Shown here in pieces: positions 11,307-25,762 of a DNA stretch of 64,000 nt. The notes under the pieces are model-generated. The model was not told the origin of the DNA. It searched no databases and saw only the letters and a list, made by a program, of their open reading frames with translations. The number at the start of each line of letters is the position of its first letter. Within the stretch, counting starts at the first letter, position 1. The DNA lies in the NCBI GenBank assembly GCA_037976565.1, contig CP137680.1, forward strand, positions 30,215,694-30,279,693, in the 5' to 3' direction. The position numbers were made by a program, and so were the translations under genes. The stretch comes from Mesocentrotus franciscanus. Lineage: Eukaryota > Echinodermata > Echinoidea > Camarodonta > Strongylocentrotidae.

Positions 11307-14300
11307 ACATCCTCATATTTGTCTCTCTTTCTCTTTCTCTCCCCTCTCTCTAACATAAGCTGGATTGCATGCGGTCTACCAAACCTTTCCTCCAGTGTGA
11401 AAGGATAGGTTCTCTTCTCCATTAATCCCATCTCCTTCTCTACATGGCTTCTCAGTACGACTAAGAAATGTGTCTCCGTGGAGATTGATAAAGCAGTACC
11501 ATCAATCTAAGTTGCTATATATACTTTTGCCATGTGACACGTGTTTGTGTGTTTAGGGACAATCTAGAAAAATCATGGTGGCCATTTAGGTCAGCGTTCA
11601 ATATCAATCTATCAAATAGTCCATTCTCAAAGTATGTTTCTACATCGAATGTCGTTTCTGCGATTTATTGTATAACAGATCAATCTATTCGAGGGAAATG
11701 GATTTAATAGCAATACCAGGAAGCATAAGCCCTTTAAATGGTATGCATCTATCGCGAGGCATTAGAACAACCGTATAGACTCACACAAACCTAATAGGCC
11801 TTAATCTGGCTCATATTCACGCTAATGAAACAGAAGTGATACATTAATTGTCACTCGGCCTCGCATGGATTACATTGCTCAGTAATTTAGGGTTCGTCTC
11901 AACAAAGTGAATTTAAAGCAATGAAAACAACCTTTTGAGTACATGCTGGTGTCGGAGTAGGTTCATTTATAAATATTTTATTGTCTGAAACGACATTTAT
12001 CCTCACACAAATGACAAAGCATATGGGGCTTTTTTCCTCCCAAAATGACATTAGCGCATTTTTTAAATACATTTATGAGTTCTACACCATAGCCGTTGCA
12101 TTCTAGATGGAGAAATAACTAAGCTCTTAATCCATTCGCATGGGTGTATAACGCAAGTGTTCTCAATTGAAAACAGCCGTAAATACACAAAATACAATAC
12201 ATTTGTCAGAAAAACTCTAATGCACTGTCTTTTGTGTCCGATTAAAATCAATTTTGAAGACGACTTCAGCGTACAGCAAAATGTCTTAGATCGATTGATG
12301 CTGGGAAATACCTTAAAGGCTTAGGATATCGTTTATCATAATGTGCGCTGTTATATCCACTTTTTCCTCATAATGTGATTTGTATTGGAATTTGCTTTTT
12401 TCTTCTTTTTATAACACTATATTCAAAGTGAAAGAATAGCTCATGGCGATGTCCTGAAAACCCCGGAAAGGCACACCAGTCCTACGCTACGTAAATAATA
12501 GTATGCCAAATATACGCTTTGTTAACCACGAAAGTGAGTGTCAGAAGGCGACTTCGTTATTTACCGGCGAAGGACTTGGACTGTTTACTGTTTTGAAACA
12601 CGTTGAATAGAAAAGGTACTTGTATTTGCAATGGTGTTTCATATCATCGAAATACAAAACGATTAGGGAGTTCTCTCTCTCTCTTCCTTCCATATCAAAC
12701 TAGATTCCATTTCACTCCTGAATCCAGGATATCAAAATAGAGGGGAGTATGACCGAAATAAACATACACTTGTATCTTCTGAAAGGAGTTGCCCCAAAAT
12801 GGAGGTTGCGCGGTCATCTTATGCACCCTCCTAGATCCCACCCATATCAACCGATGAAATTGTGAAGTCAGTGAAAGGTATTGTCTACACAAATAGTAAA
12901 ATTTGTGAGCGAGTAATCTTAGAGCAGTGCGACTGTGGCATGCCACTCTTCGCATCGACTGATCATTTTCTTCAAACGGTATTGCTGATGATATTGCAAC
13001 AACGAATAAGCGCGTTTTCGGTGTATAACCACAAAGTAATGCTACCTTTTGGATGATTTAGTTGTAACTCTCCAAGTAGTCATCGAATTGTGATTCTAAA
13101 GCATGACAGATTGATGTTATTAAATCAATTGTGTCCTTGACCTTGGAAATACCAACATATGTTAGCCCACTTTTGGCCGGCAACTTAACATCGCGGTTTG
13201 ATTAGCGTGTAGTCTTGTATAGACCGTTCTATCAGATGAAGAACTACTCACACGCGGATCGTACATACGGCCTCAAGAGAGAGAGAGAGAGAGAAGAAAT
13301 AGAAAATATATACTTTGACAGGATCATCCATGGAAGCTAATAATTAACTTATTTCAAATGGTACTCATGATAATAGGGCACTGGGAGTAGCAGCTAAATT
13401 ATTTCATAAGAATACCCATGAAGCTTTCTAACATTTATAGCCCCTGTCATGTAGACCACAAATGAATTAGACTGCGATATTGTCTAATGCATCACGTCTA
13501 CGGCATAGACCAAAAAGCCACAATAGTATATTCGCTGTCTGGATGCTGTGGGTTAAAATCCCTTAGTAGTTTAGATTTAGAAGTTAAAATTGCAAGGTGA
13601 TATATCGTATTTAATTGAAAGGTTAATATTTAATAACATGTAATCCTATATTTCTATTGGATGTATTAACATGATTATAAACAAAGTCCACATTATCATG
13701 ACAATTTATTATACGATTTCCAGTAGTAAACTTTATAGGATAACAAGCAACTATACTAAATGAAGAAGAAAAAAAGAGTTCCTGAAAATAATTGATTCAC
13801 AATCTATAGAATACTTTTGGTAATTGATTAGGCACGGTTAAACCTCGTTGAATCTGTATCGAAGCCAAACATTATCAGTTGTTTTTGTAAAAACAGGAAT
13901 TTGAATGATTACAGAGCCAATAGGGGGATATATATTACACACATGCAAAAGTTATAGTCCTGAGCCCAAACGGCCCACATCAAATAAAGCTACGTACAAG
14001 ACAGCAAACATAACATTTCCTGAAATAAACGTCGCAAAAAGTAACCAAAACCTTGAAAAGAAATTAATCTTTCTTCCATTGTACTCAAACTGGGGCAAAA
14101 CAAGGAGTTTAAGTAGGAACGTGTTTCGATGATACGTGTTAACAAGAACGAAAGTTTACCAGACAGACTTAGACAGGAGCAATTGTCTGGGACACAAATC
14201 AACGCCATATTCGGTGTCGGCTTTGGGCTTAGCCAAATCAATTAGCTGAAATTCTCAGGTTGAAAGCAAAGGAAGGAAACTGAATGAACGGACTAAGGTT

Positions 14301-15283
14301 CTGTCAGCATTGCAGCATTTTTATATTAATCACTGGGGGCAACTAGAACCAAAAATAGCACAAGGAATAAAACGCGCACAGTAGGACATTAAATTCTGGC
14401 GAGCAGTAAAACCGGTTTTCTAGTCAGGGGCAAATGTTATTAGGGCCCAGGGCTCTGGCGCGGTCACCGGTGCCTCCATGCGTAAAATTGGCTTGTGTCG
14501 CTGACATATTGGCTACTGCCAAGAAGAATTGAAAAACATTCCCGAACTCAGGAAGCTTCTTATTTCCTTTGCTCTCGGGTTTTGAATTCAACCAAACCCT
14601 TGGTGTGGCGTCAACCGCTCTTTCAACCGCCCTGTACGCCATTATATACATTGACAACAAATAAATGAAATTGGAAACCATTCCAGCTAAACAGTGGAGT
14701 GGTATTAAGCGTTGGTAACTCATTGGACTTTAACACTGATAGCGCGTCAAGAATTTCTATGGGTTTCCTACGGTAGATATTGGATGTTATGGTGCAGTAA
14801 AGTGTCTTTTTTAATTAGAAGTGAGCTCCAGTCTCAACTCGCGACAGAACCTTTCAAAGAAAAATGTTCCAGCAGTATGCAGTAATGTACATTGTGAATA
14901 GTTTTGTATATAGGTCATACCACTCTATGGTCATGGTAATGGCTGCCATTGTAAAGGAAGACATTTCTAAAACCTAAGGAAAATGAAAGAAAGCACTATA
15001 CTGTCGAGTTTTGTAGAGGTTTTCTGTAAAGTGAACGGTTTGCTCTCTTTCGAAGTGATTGTCTGTAACTGACATGTCGGGAAAATTTCGAATCCTATGC
15101 AGATATACACAATTCTTAATAATTTGAGTGAAAAAACAAGATACTAACTCAAGCATGAATTGTGCGACTCGTTCTGTTTTATTATTGAAGAAGATTTACC
15201 TTTGCCTACATTGGTGAAGTGGCACATTTTTCTAAGGGGGTTGCGTCACCTGGCCAGATATCAACTATTCAGTTTCTAAATTT

Positions 15284-15308
15284 TGCGAGCGGACGAAGCG
15301 TGCGAGCA
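15284..15308. repeat. Possible fragment of an interspersed repeat with GCGAGC palindrome
   Basis: TGCGAGCGGACGAAGCGTGC followed by GAGC forms an imperfect palindrome of a type I associate with dispersed repeats in marine invertebrates. Only the motif is seen; the extent of the element (perhaps to about 15560) is inference. Confidence 0.3.
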
Positions 15309-18300
15309 AAAATAGTTTTCAATATGATCAAACTTTATTTCATCTTTAAAATGTACTAGATAATATATCAAAATTACGTTTTCGGGCACCTCACATCCCC
15401 CAAATTAGGACTGCAGCTCCCAGCACCCCATTTACCCTTGCATATTTGTACGCTTATTGTTTGATACTCTTCAAGATCTATCGATATTACTTTCGTTGGC
15501 AACTTTTTGGTTGACAAAAATGAGGAAAGGACATTTATCCTATTCCCTAAACCTGTCTTAGACATATCGGTGGTAGAGAAGTAGACGCATCTCTGTCATA
15601 TGCTAATGTTGGCACTTAAACAGCAAACTCATAATCATTAATCATTCTTAATGCTCCTCTTTGGGGGAAAGTAACGGTCGATTCGATTTCGAAACATCGA
15701 TCCAATGTCTACAAGTCGGTCATTAGAAACACTCGACAGCACTCAGGTGCGATTTCCCAGAATTTTTGTTCCATTCGGTGTTCTACTTGTTTTTTTTAAA
15801 GAAGCTCCACATATTCTGAATGCGATTCGTTCTTTCCCCATCAGACTATCAGTCATAATGGACACTTAAGTGCTTTCCTGTTTAATTTTCCTTTCATTTA
15901 TTCACTATGTGTTTTCAAACTACGGTATTTGATTTGGGGTCTTGAGTATACATCAAGCATGTTAAGTATGACATACGAAAGTAACTGCATTGCACTCCTG
16001 GAAGTATTAGGTAAAACTTAGATGGCTAGTTTCTTTAAGGTAATTCGAAAATAGAAATGCCAAATTTGTGTGATCATAATTTTACAAAATGGTACTCAGT
16101 GTGCCAGGAGAAACAATTACTACAGGTATCACTAATTTCGATAGATGAAGAATGATAGATTCACACGGGCTCATTGAGAGCTATTAAGATTAAATAGATC
16201 GTTTTACAAATGCGTGATTGTGTGCATCGTTTATGTCATATAATCTCCTATAAACCGTTACTTGACTTTGAAGATGCAAACACTTTAAAAGATTAGTATC
16301 GATGGCAAAAAGTAAAGTGTTGTCAGACATAGTATAATGTGCTTCGCGTAAGTGAAATCGCTTGGTAGCACGAGAAGCTGCACTCTTCTGATAACACATT
16401 TTAAAAGGCGTAATACATGGAATATTGGTAAATGGATCGTACGGAACCGCATTCGACCATTCATATTTGATAGGGACCTAGTAGTAACAGGATGAGGGAC
16501 AAAAATCTCTGCAATAAAATGAGAGGGAGAAACATATATACGTCTTACATTATCCAAAGTTTGAAAGTCGTGTTTGTCTTCTTTGACTGTTGACTCTTGA
16601 GGTCTTGTGTCAAAGTCGTCGTATCGTGGAAGTGAACACGGTAATATGCTTCTGATAACAGGAGGATGAGTAGCGTAAAATCCTCCCACATTACCTACAC
16701 AAATTATTAACGGTTGTCTTCTAGCATTCCGGCTCTTCAAGTGTACGAGGGGGCACAAGAAGCACGCACTGGCCGTGTCTAATGCCTTTCCAATACGTTG
16801 TTATTTGACAGAATAATTCTTGAGATGCAAGACGAGTCCCTGTCATTAAACACAAGACGTTAAAGGGAGCTTAGGAATGTGTGAACGTTTACGGACTATA
16901 TCCAGTCACTGCCATGTTATGATGAGAGATAAGTTTTAAGTGTTAATGTGTCTACTAACTGATCGTGAAGAACACGATGACAGACATGCTTTACAGTCAG
17001 CTGAACCATGTCTTCCTCTAATCTACAATACAATTTTGAAAGGTCAAAACTAAAAATTAAATGAATAAAAGCTTTATCATTTGCTCATCTTAGACGTAAC
17101 CAACCTTGAAAGCCAACTTAACGTGAGACCAACTGTTTTGTCAGCAAGGTTTTGTTCGTGTCAATCTTTCAGCAAGCCTCAAGCAATACATAATCTATCC
17201 TAATGTTTCATATGAAGAAGTATAAACAAACGCAAAAAACTTGTTTCTATATCCCAGATGAAAGTTGCCTCACCAACATGACGCTCACTTCGCAGGTTTG
17301 GGACTGTAGTCTATAAGTTAAAGGATTAAAACAATTTATAAGACTTTGAATTCAGCTTGGCGGTCGTGATGACTCAAATCATAAACATCCAGAAAGCGTC
17401 TTAGAGAAATCGGCGTTTAGGTCATAATTGTGGCCTCGATATAAACATATTTGGAAGCATATGCTTGCATGCGTTTGTAGGACAATACGGTTGAGTGAAC
17501 TGATTCGAACATGTCATGAGTAGTTTAACTGGTTGGCTTCGTGCCTTATTACTCTTTGTAATGAGACCATCCAACCAATCACCCTTACTCCTCCTTAACT
17601 ATAGTCTACCTGCTCTCAGACCTTGAGCGTTTCCTTCTTCCATCACTTCTGTCTTTTCGTAATTAAGATTCCACGACTCCTTCCCTATATTGATCACCGT
17701 TTTACTGATGTAGCTGTCAAGCCGATATAACCTATTCAAGTTATTTAAAAATGAATGTAATGTTGTTTTTTACAGTTTTTTTTTTAATATTCCTAATACC
17801 AAAGTTTTTTTCTCTCGTTTCATATGGCCTAAATTCGACGCTTACTCTTGTGATTATTCATGTATATTTTTCTTAGAGTATAGGGTTTTTTCCCGATCAT
17901 TTCTTGTCGTTACTGTATTAAATTCTACCGTAGTTGTTCTCTCTTTTCCCCATCTTCTCATTTTTCCATTAACTATCAACTTTCGTACCTTTGTTGCTCT
18001 TAGCAGCTCTTCTTTATTCTGACTTTGGTAACCTCTTGGAGAAAAATTGTAAATAAAACCCTAGATAGTATGAACATTAATGAGAATTTTATTTTCTCTT
18101 GACCACCTCTTATTAAACAGTTGATCTATTGGGAAGACACAAGTGGTGCATTAAGAATTAATAATCAATAGGCTTTGAGCATATTAGTCAGTTAAATACC
18201 TTCCTGAAGTGTTTGTTATGATGAGTTTAGTAGAAGAGACTAATATGAGATGTTGAGGATGCCGCCAAGCAGAAGGGGTAGCTGTATAGGATGAGAAATC

Positions 18301-19369
18301 TACTGATGATGAGGTCTTACCCAGCGTTCAAGGACAAGACTAGTCAAGTAGAAAGATATATTCAGAGATAGGCGCAAAGCATATGCGACGGACCCGTCCA
18401 GTTACAGCAGCGCGACGTACAGGACAGCCGCTAATCCTCTAAATTTAGAATGTGAGAGAACTTTCGAACAACTCATGCGCTAAAGTCTCTGATTATCCTG
18501 AAGTCATTTATTTTCATTCAATGCCTCGGGTGAATGCCTCTCACTGCGATGGCATTGTCCTTTTTTATGACAGTTTCATCATTCAGGTACCTGGCTAGAG
18601 ATCACACGGGGTGAACTCATCAATGGACACAGCAGCTTTGCTCAAATACCTTCGCTTATACAGAAGCTTGGGCTTTGCATCTCGACGCTGCACATTCTCA
18701 TAATGATTTCTTGAAAAGTCAAATCACCTTAAATGGTAAAATTGGAGCTTCATGGCATTCGGTGAAATATCATAAATAAATTTCTAGATTCAAAAAGTCT
18801 TACGTTTACAACAGATCGCTGCATAGTCATAATAGCATTTTATCTTGAATCAATGGATTCTCCTAGTCCGATTAATTTTAAAAGAGTAATTAATAGGTTT
18901 TCAGTTTGGATGAAATAATACATTATGTATTAAGAAGATTTCGAATATAAAGTACCAGTCACTGCATGTAGATCAGTCGCGTGAAACTGGTATTTTGAAA
19001 ACACGTTGAATCACATAGAAATTTGAATTTTATTTCACAAAAAGAATGTTTAATGCAAACAAGAAATTAGGATTCAAAAGGATCAATGTAGACTATTAAA
19101 TAATACCTCAAGTACAATTTCTTGGAGAATATTTTCGTAAATACACTGAATAAAATGCCTTTTCATCATTCAACTTCTTCAATTTGATTTCAAACTTCAT
19201 GAAATATTACAGATTTGATCACTTTTCATTGATATTTTTTTTTTGCCGTTTCATATAATAATGGTTCTTGGAAATAAATTTATGATATAGCCCTGGTTTT
19301 TGTAAATGTAGGTTCAGTTAATATATGTTTCCAGTTTGTACAGTCACTATCGTCACATCCTTGTGAAGG

Positions 19370-19860
19370 TTTTATGTATCCATCCTTTTTTAGATTGATT
19401 CTGAAATTCAGGTCATTCGTTCTGTTGTAGATTGTTCATGAAAATTGGGTCATTCTGCTTGTCAGCGATCCTAATAAATATGTTTTCGGATAAGTTAGAT
19501 GTTTTGATTAAAACTAGAAAAGTTGACAGATGACATATTTGTTTAACATATTTCTTTATTTTTCACTATATTAAGTTTTTTCTCATCAACCGATCGCCAA
19601 ACCACGAAATATCTTATCTTATCACTATATTCGCATTCTTTTTAGAGTTTTAAGAATTCATCCTTCCGTAAATTGATAGTGAATTTTGGTCAATCTGCTC
19701 GTCAACGATTATGTGGAATACTTTTAGAAATAGGATAAATATTTTGATTATAAAACCGGAAACGTTGACAGGTGGTATATTTGTTGCCATCTGTCATTAT
19801 CACTAGATTAAATATCTTGTCATATCAACCGATCTCTTAATCCGCGCAATATCATTTCTC
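19370..19860. repeat. Degenerate tandem duplication, ~242-bp period
   Basis: Segments starting near 19420 and 19662 align with an offset of about 242 bp: GTTGACAG at 19522 and 19764, TTTTGATTA at about 19502 and 19743, and a similar ATCAACCGATC near the end of each. Divergence is high, so the duplication is old. A shorter internal similarity (AGATTG..TTC..GGTCATT) suggests a third partial unit. Confidence 0.65.
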
Positions 19861-22240
19861 GCCTTTAAGGGTCCCCTTTAACCCGCCATATATATGATTA
19901 TTTCCGTGTGCAATTATTTCCTCTTTTCCCTCCGGTCAGTCTATATCTACCGTAGATTAATATATGTCCATGTTTATAAGGTGACATTTGCAGGTGTTAC
20001 AACTATAGGGTGTAAGCATACCAGAAAGGAAAACGACCCCTAACAGTGATCGAGTGGGAGGATCACGGGATGTGGTGATATTTGAATGAATAAGATATGG
20101 ATGTATATTTTGGTAGGGATTATGGAGATATTCGTATCAATTTGTAACCAAGGTCCAATTATCTATCTCATATTTTTTAGGAAATCCATGAAAGTCTATT
20201 AGAAATAGGTTACTTTACCAAGGCCTCAATGATTTGAATCGTGACGCGTAGAAGGGGAATCTTTGAAGTGAATTCAAATTTGCAGGAATGTCATGGTTCT
20301 ATTGTGAACTAGATAGATGAGAGGAGTATAAGATTGATGCTGTATGTTCTCAGCTTGACTCTCAGGAGACAGAAACATGTTTTCATGGAGGAGGATGCTC
20401 ATCTGTATTCCACACCATAAATACAAGAGCAGTGATTCATCATACAGGCTGTCTACGAGTGTCAACCAGGACCTTTTGGAGGTTGTACTTTTCATCTCGT
20501 ATTACTGGTTCGAGACTTTGTGTACGCATTTTATATCATGATATATTTCTTTATTTTTACTTTCTTTGATATCTAACAGCTTTCACTGCCATTTGGATGC
20601 GAGTCAGCTATTGAGCTTAACAGCAATGAATCAAAATGAAGTTGATTTCACTCCTAACCCGATGATTTATCTTTGAGCACAGTTAGCTTTTTTCCATCTT
20701 ATTTTCTCTCTTTGAATAGATAAGATGATTTTTTTTTTAAATTTCTTTAAAAAATAAAATAAAAAATGTTCGTGACTGTGATGATTTTGATATCGTCAAC
20801 TATTAAAGAACGGGCGTGTTTCTTTTATCCCAACATTGCAACACATCAATATTCTAACTTTATAAAACGTGTACATGCACGTGGCTCAAAGTAATTCAAT
20901 ACATTAGGCGCCAGACAAATTATTTTATTGGAATTGATTTGCTTATAAGCAACAATAATCTCTCTCTCTGTCATCTTGAGTTAGCACTCGAAATTTTGCT
21001 TCTTTTCTCAGTATTTCTTGCAACCAAATATTGTAATGAAATTTGGTGAGGAGTTTTGAAAACGATACGCCACGTCCGATGTTAATTGGATATTCAATGA
21101 CAATCAAATTATCTTGGTCTCATCACCTAAGTAAACGTGTGTGAGCTGAGCGGTTAATGGAGCCATGATCAAGCGATCCGTAGTGGTTGGATATTGGTTA
21201 GAAGGTGAACAACCAAGTGGACCCCTGAGGAGGATCATACTCCCAACACTTGGCATTTCATCTAGCCAATTTTGATTCGGTTTAACACCCTATCCGCTCC
21301 CTCGACCTGTGATGTGCTCTTTTCAGCTTCAAGCACTCGAGACGAGTTAAATTGACGCTACAGATTTTTTTCTTTCGATTTGAAGAAGGGTGCATCTGCA
21401 ATTACGAGTGACCATCATGTTAGGCCCGATGACATGTGAGGTACTGTCCCGTCTCATCTCCAGGGTCTTATGACGACATACCTCCTCAAAATCTACCTCT
21501 AATTAGATTAATCACAGTCTTTTAAAGGGATAAGGTTCTTTTTTATCCTGAAATTCGACACAATTTGCTTAAATATCAGTCATTAGGCCAGATGTTTGCC
21601 CGCAGAGGCAAGCTGAAGTCACATCGAAACGTCCTCTATTCTTTTTTCTTTCTTGTTAATCATTGACAAGACGAGGTCCCTTTATGCTTTGAGATTTATG
21701 CCCTAGAATTTTGTGATGTATTGTGGTAAATGCCTGTGGCTTGGCCTGCACACGTGCCGAGCTGCCATTTCCTCTTTCCAAATCTACTCCGTTTATACGT
21801 AAACATTGTGATCGAACTTGGCGCTCTTAAATAACCCCAATGTTTGACATTTACCGGCCAGTAATCTAAACTGTTTCGTCTGCTTTTCAACCCATCCACA
21901 GTCGACAGTAATAGAGCAGATGCTTTCAAATTTCTGTCGTTTCCTTTTTTACGTTTGGTCCATTATTCTGTCCAAGCGAGCTTGAAATCAAAATGACCAC
22001 ACACGGTAGCAGCTGTGTTAGATCTTGATGCCACTTTCCGTACAAGATATGACGTCTAAATGGTTCTTGTTTTTATGTCATATATTTCACAGCGGGTACT
22101 ATTTCCTTGTATAGAAAAAAACAGAGTTTCTACTCTTACGTGAAATCAATTAAATCGATGAGAATTTAGAAAGACTTAGCATAAATATTCATATAGCAAG
22201 CATAGCCATGTCAGATTGGTTTAGTAAACGGTATTGTTAA

Positions 22241-22560
22241 AGATTCAAGATTCAAGATTCAAGATTCAAGATAATTTATTGTCTGATTTAAAACATACAG
22301 AAATTTGTCCTCCACTGGCGAGTGACATACATAAACAGCAACATAGACGATATATAAATACATTCAATGATACAAAGAAAATACAACAATAATAATAACA
22401 GCAATAATATAAATACATGTAACAGAACCGACATGTAGACTTGTAAACTGGCATTAAAAATTGAATCTCGACAATGCACAGAATGCATGAAAAAAAGATG
22501 AGGTTAAACGTAGAGCTATGCGAACTATAAAAAAAAACATCTGACACCCCAGATACCCAT
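22241..22560 (-). mobile_element. LINE 3' end with (CTTGAAT)n tail
   Basis: Reading the minus strand, a T-rich 3' UTR ends GACAATAAATTATCTTGAAT and then about four CTTGAAT copies (22241-22272). An AATAAA followed by a short tandem tail is typical of non-LTR retrotransposon 3' ends. No reverse transcriptase residues were recognised, so this is probably a truncated copy containing only the 3' UTR. Confidence 0.55.
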
Positions 22561-23775
22561 CTACACCTGTGTGAAGAGTGTCATATGTGGAAACCTCAAG
22601 ACTTAGATTAAGGACAAGTGAATGAACTACTATACCACCACACTTCCACCTTTAAAAGTCGATTTTGAGAGAGGTGATTTAACATCATTTTATGAATGTC
22701 AAGAAACTTAACTCTTTACTCATTTTCTCATTTTAAGCAAATTAACGAAGGCATTTACAGCGTCTGTTAATTAAAACTGTATTATGTTTCCTTAACATCT
22801 ACTAAACCCTTCTTTTAGAAAAAGTACTGTAAATACACTGTCAGGCAATTTGAGCCTTATTTATCATTTCCGGGTGCAAACAACCTTCTTCTTTGTAAAT
22901 ATTGTATTTGTAATTTATTTAGATGAATCAAAACTTTGGTTCACGCGTTAGAAAATACATTAAAGTTTATCCCGCCAAAACACCTGCAAGAATAATGTAT
23001 ATTGTGTAGGTTGACGCATGATGTTTGTTTTGATCCATCGCTTTACCTGGGTTACCAATTATTCCCCTGGCATCACGTGCCTGATCTGCAATCACTAGGC
23101 TAACCTCCCAGTCAGGAGGCTCTCAAGAATTGGACAAGGTCTGAGGTGTAAATGACCTGGACATTTTGGCGGGAATGCTTATCGATGTGTCGTCTGTCAA
23201 AAGACACGTGGGCTAAAGCGAGCAATAATCCCAAGCGACATTGATCGGTCGATGGCCTACAATCGACACCAATTTGCATCTAAAGAGGTTTCCAAGTGTC
23301 AATTTGCCAATTACGATTTTTTTTTTCCCTCTAATTTTCCACGATGCACTAGGGAGAGAAAAATAAGAAGAGCCGAGACCCAAACGGCCCGGATCTACGG
23401 TCTTTTCTACTTTTGTTTGTTTTGATAACTGGATGGAAGCAAGTTTTGTTTTGCGCCAGATTTTGTAGTTTTGCTTTCCGCAACGGCTGTGATTATGGAT
23501 CATTGCTTTTTAAGTTTTGATATTTAGATTTTCTTTGAAGTTGGGATTTGTAAAGATATCATTGCTCTTTCATCGCATTATAAAACTGGTTTAGATAGTT
23601 ATTTCTGAATGAGTGTTTTAATAAATGTTTTAATAAATGTTTCCGATTATACTGAAGTGTTTTCACTTTAATATGATGATGTCTAAAGTTTGTGAATTTA
23701 TTATGGAACCACAATGTTTATTCGTCAGTACCGAAAATGACCGAGGATCGCGTATTTCTTGATGAAAAATCTATT

Positions 23776-23827
23776 CAATGAGAACAGCAATATATAGAAT
23801 GCAATGAGAACAGCAATATATAGAATG
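23776..23827. repeat. 26-bp tandem duplication
   Basis: Two adjacent copies of a 26-bp unit beginning CAATGAGAACAGCAATATAT, identical by eye. No other function is suggested. Confidence 0.85.
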
Positions 23828-24472
23828 CAATGATAACATCAACAATAGCATTTTCATCTTTCTTTTGAGTTTCCTATGTCGCACGATCTTACTACAATAT
23901 CTTTACTAATTTTTACAAACCTGCGTAAATATAAAGTTTTGGTATGAGCCAGTAGAATGTAGCAAGGGTGTAGCTTAGGAAGAGACTAACGTAATGCAAT
24001 CCATGGGCTAGCTCCTGAAGCAGTGCGGAGTTCTCCAGGGACCGTTTGGGTTTAGGGACCTTAGTCGATGTCAGATCAATTTGTCTTTCCCGTGGACCTC
24101 AATTTAGCAAAGGAAACACCTCTCTAAACGTCTTTTTATCCATCCCAATTTATTTTCGTGTCGAATGAACGTGAGAAATGGGGAATGCGTCTCAGCAGTT
24201 AGGTTTTCATGTACGGTGTTCACTTCCAATATCATTGAAACTCTCTTGTTTCCTAAGTTTACTTAAATTTTTTAAATCAGGCAAGATTTGGAATTGACAG
24301 CTTAGTCGCATTCTGGTGTGTATGGTATCCCACGGAATGTGAGTAATGGTACTTTTTAAGTGGTGTGTTGGCATCCTTCCATCCGTCTATAGATGTTATA
24401 TGCACGATGATGTGTTAATATGATTAGTGGTAGCTTAAGTATTACATTGTATTCAGTCGTCAAAAGGACTTT

Positions 24473-24495
24473 TACTATTACTACTACTTCTACTA

Positions 24496-24530
<35 letters not shown>

Positions 24531-24686
24531 ACTAATACGACTACTACTACTATTCTACTTCCACTACTTCTCCTTCTACTACTACTACTACTACTACTTC
24601 TACAATTACCGATAATAATAATAATGCAGTAATAATGGAATCGGGAATAATAATGATGATGACGATTGTAAAAAATAATAGTCATG

Positions 24687-24717
<31 letters not shown>

Positions 24718-24848
24718 GATTAATACTTATGATAATGACAATTATAATAATAATAATGTTAATAATACTAATAATATAATAATGGTATTAATAATGATAA
24801 CAATAATAATAATTATGATAACAATAATGAGGATGATAATAATAGTAA
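24473..24848. repeat. Compound trinucleotide microsatellite
   Basis: Blocks of ACT/TAC, then GCT, CTT/ACT, then AAT and GAT triplets over about 375 bp. Open frames rich in Thr, Ser, Asn, Val or Ile across this block are artefacts of the triplet period. Confidence 0.9.
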
Positions 24849-25762
24849 AGGGAAAGTCAAGTAAAAGTGAAGAGAAGAAGAATGGTCCTTCACCTTGGCA
24901 TACCCGATTGTTAGTGTTTCTCATGTCTCGCAATCAAGTCGCAATTACGAATCACTTTGTCTGACACCTTTACAATTAGGTTCATTGACTCCTTAGTTCC
25001 TATGAAAAACAAATGATACTTTTGTTCTTTGTTCTATATTTCCTGTAATTATTATGTGACAGAGAGTAAGCATTGACAGCTGCTGGTTTGTAGAATAAAC
25101 AAGAACTGCCCCTGGATAAAGCGTTAGGTGTTACCGAAGTGTAATCAGGATCAATCATTTACATCATATTTCTAAACTGATACCAAATCAATCTATCCCT
25201 ACTTATTCTGATCGTCATCATGTTTCATGCTTTAGGTATGGTTTGGAGAAACATCTGTGCAGTTCGTTAAGATATTGTATGAGCATACTCTGTTTTTCTT
25301 AAATGTAACCTAAAGAGAGATGAATTTAATTGTTACCTACATCTACCTGAACTGTAAAATATATTGAAACGATTTATTTTAAAGAGAAAAACAAACTTCG
25401 TTATTTTCACTAGCAATAAGCACGATTCAAAAGCCTATTTACATCCTATATCCGTAGAAAGGTGTCGTATCATAGGAGTGAATTTGAAAGCAAGAACAAA
25501 ACTTATTTGTGTCTTTTTGTTACTTTTCTTTAATTTGTAAAGAGCACAGTGTGAGATTTTGTTTAAACGATGTGAATATTTTGTTTTTAATATCATAATA
25601 CATTGTATATCTATATAATAAGTGGTATTTTGGGTAGAGAGTTTCTGATAGAAGATTAACTATTTAATGGTGTTCTAGCAGCACAGAACTGTACAGCGAA
25701 TTCGTTTATTCATTCATTCATAAAATTTTCCTTCTCTTTTCTTCTATACTTATCTTCTGTAG

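Larger units (their letters stand above)
7037..25762 (+). other. sGC alpha intron (18726 bp, phase 0)
   Basis: GTAAGT donor and GTAG acceptor. The largest intron here. It holds a minisatellite (7103-8135), a 38-bp triplet repeat (11193-11306), a possible GCGAGC repeat (15284-15308), a degenerate duplication (19370-19860), a LINE 3' end (22241-22560) and a trinucleotide block (24473-24848). The stretches 8140-11190, 11310-15280 and 15310-19370 show only AT-rich DNA and scattered short open frames without family similarity. Confidence 0.85.

Noticed and set aside
14424..14723. 99-codon minus-strand open frame with a somewhat protein-like end
   Set aside because: No recognised domain, no splice or promoter context, and length is within chance. 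Worth a database search but not supported as a gene.
16285..16758. 157-codon open frame on the minus strand
   Set aside because: Longest open frame apart from exons and repeats, but amino-acid composition looks random, no motif was recognised and a frame this long is expected by chance in 64 kb read in six frames.
24356..24964. Asn-, Thr-, Ser- or Ile-rich open frames
   Set aside because: Products of trinucleotide microsatellites.
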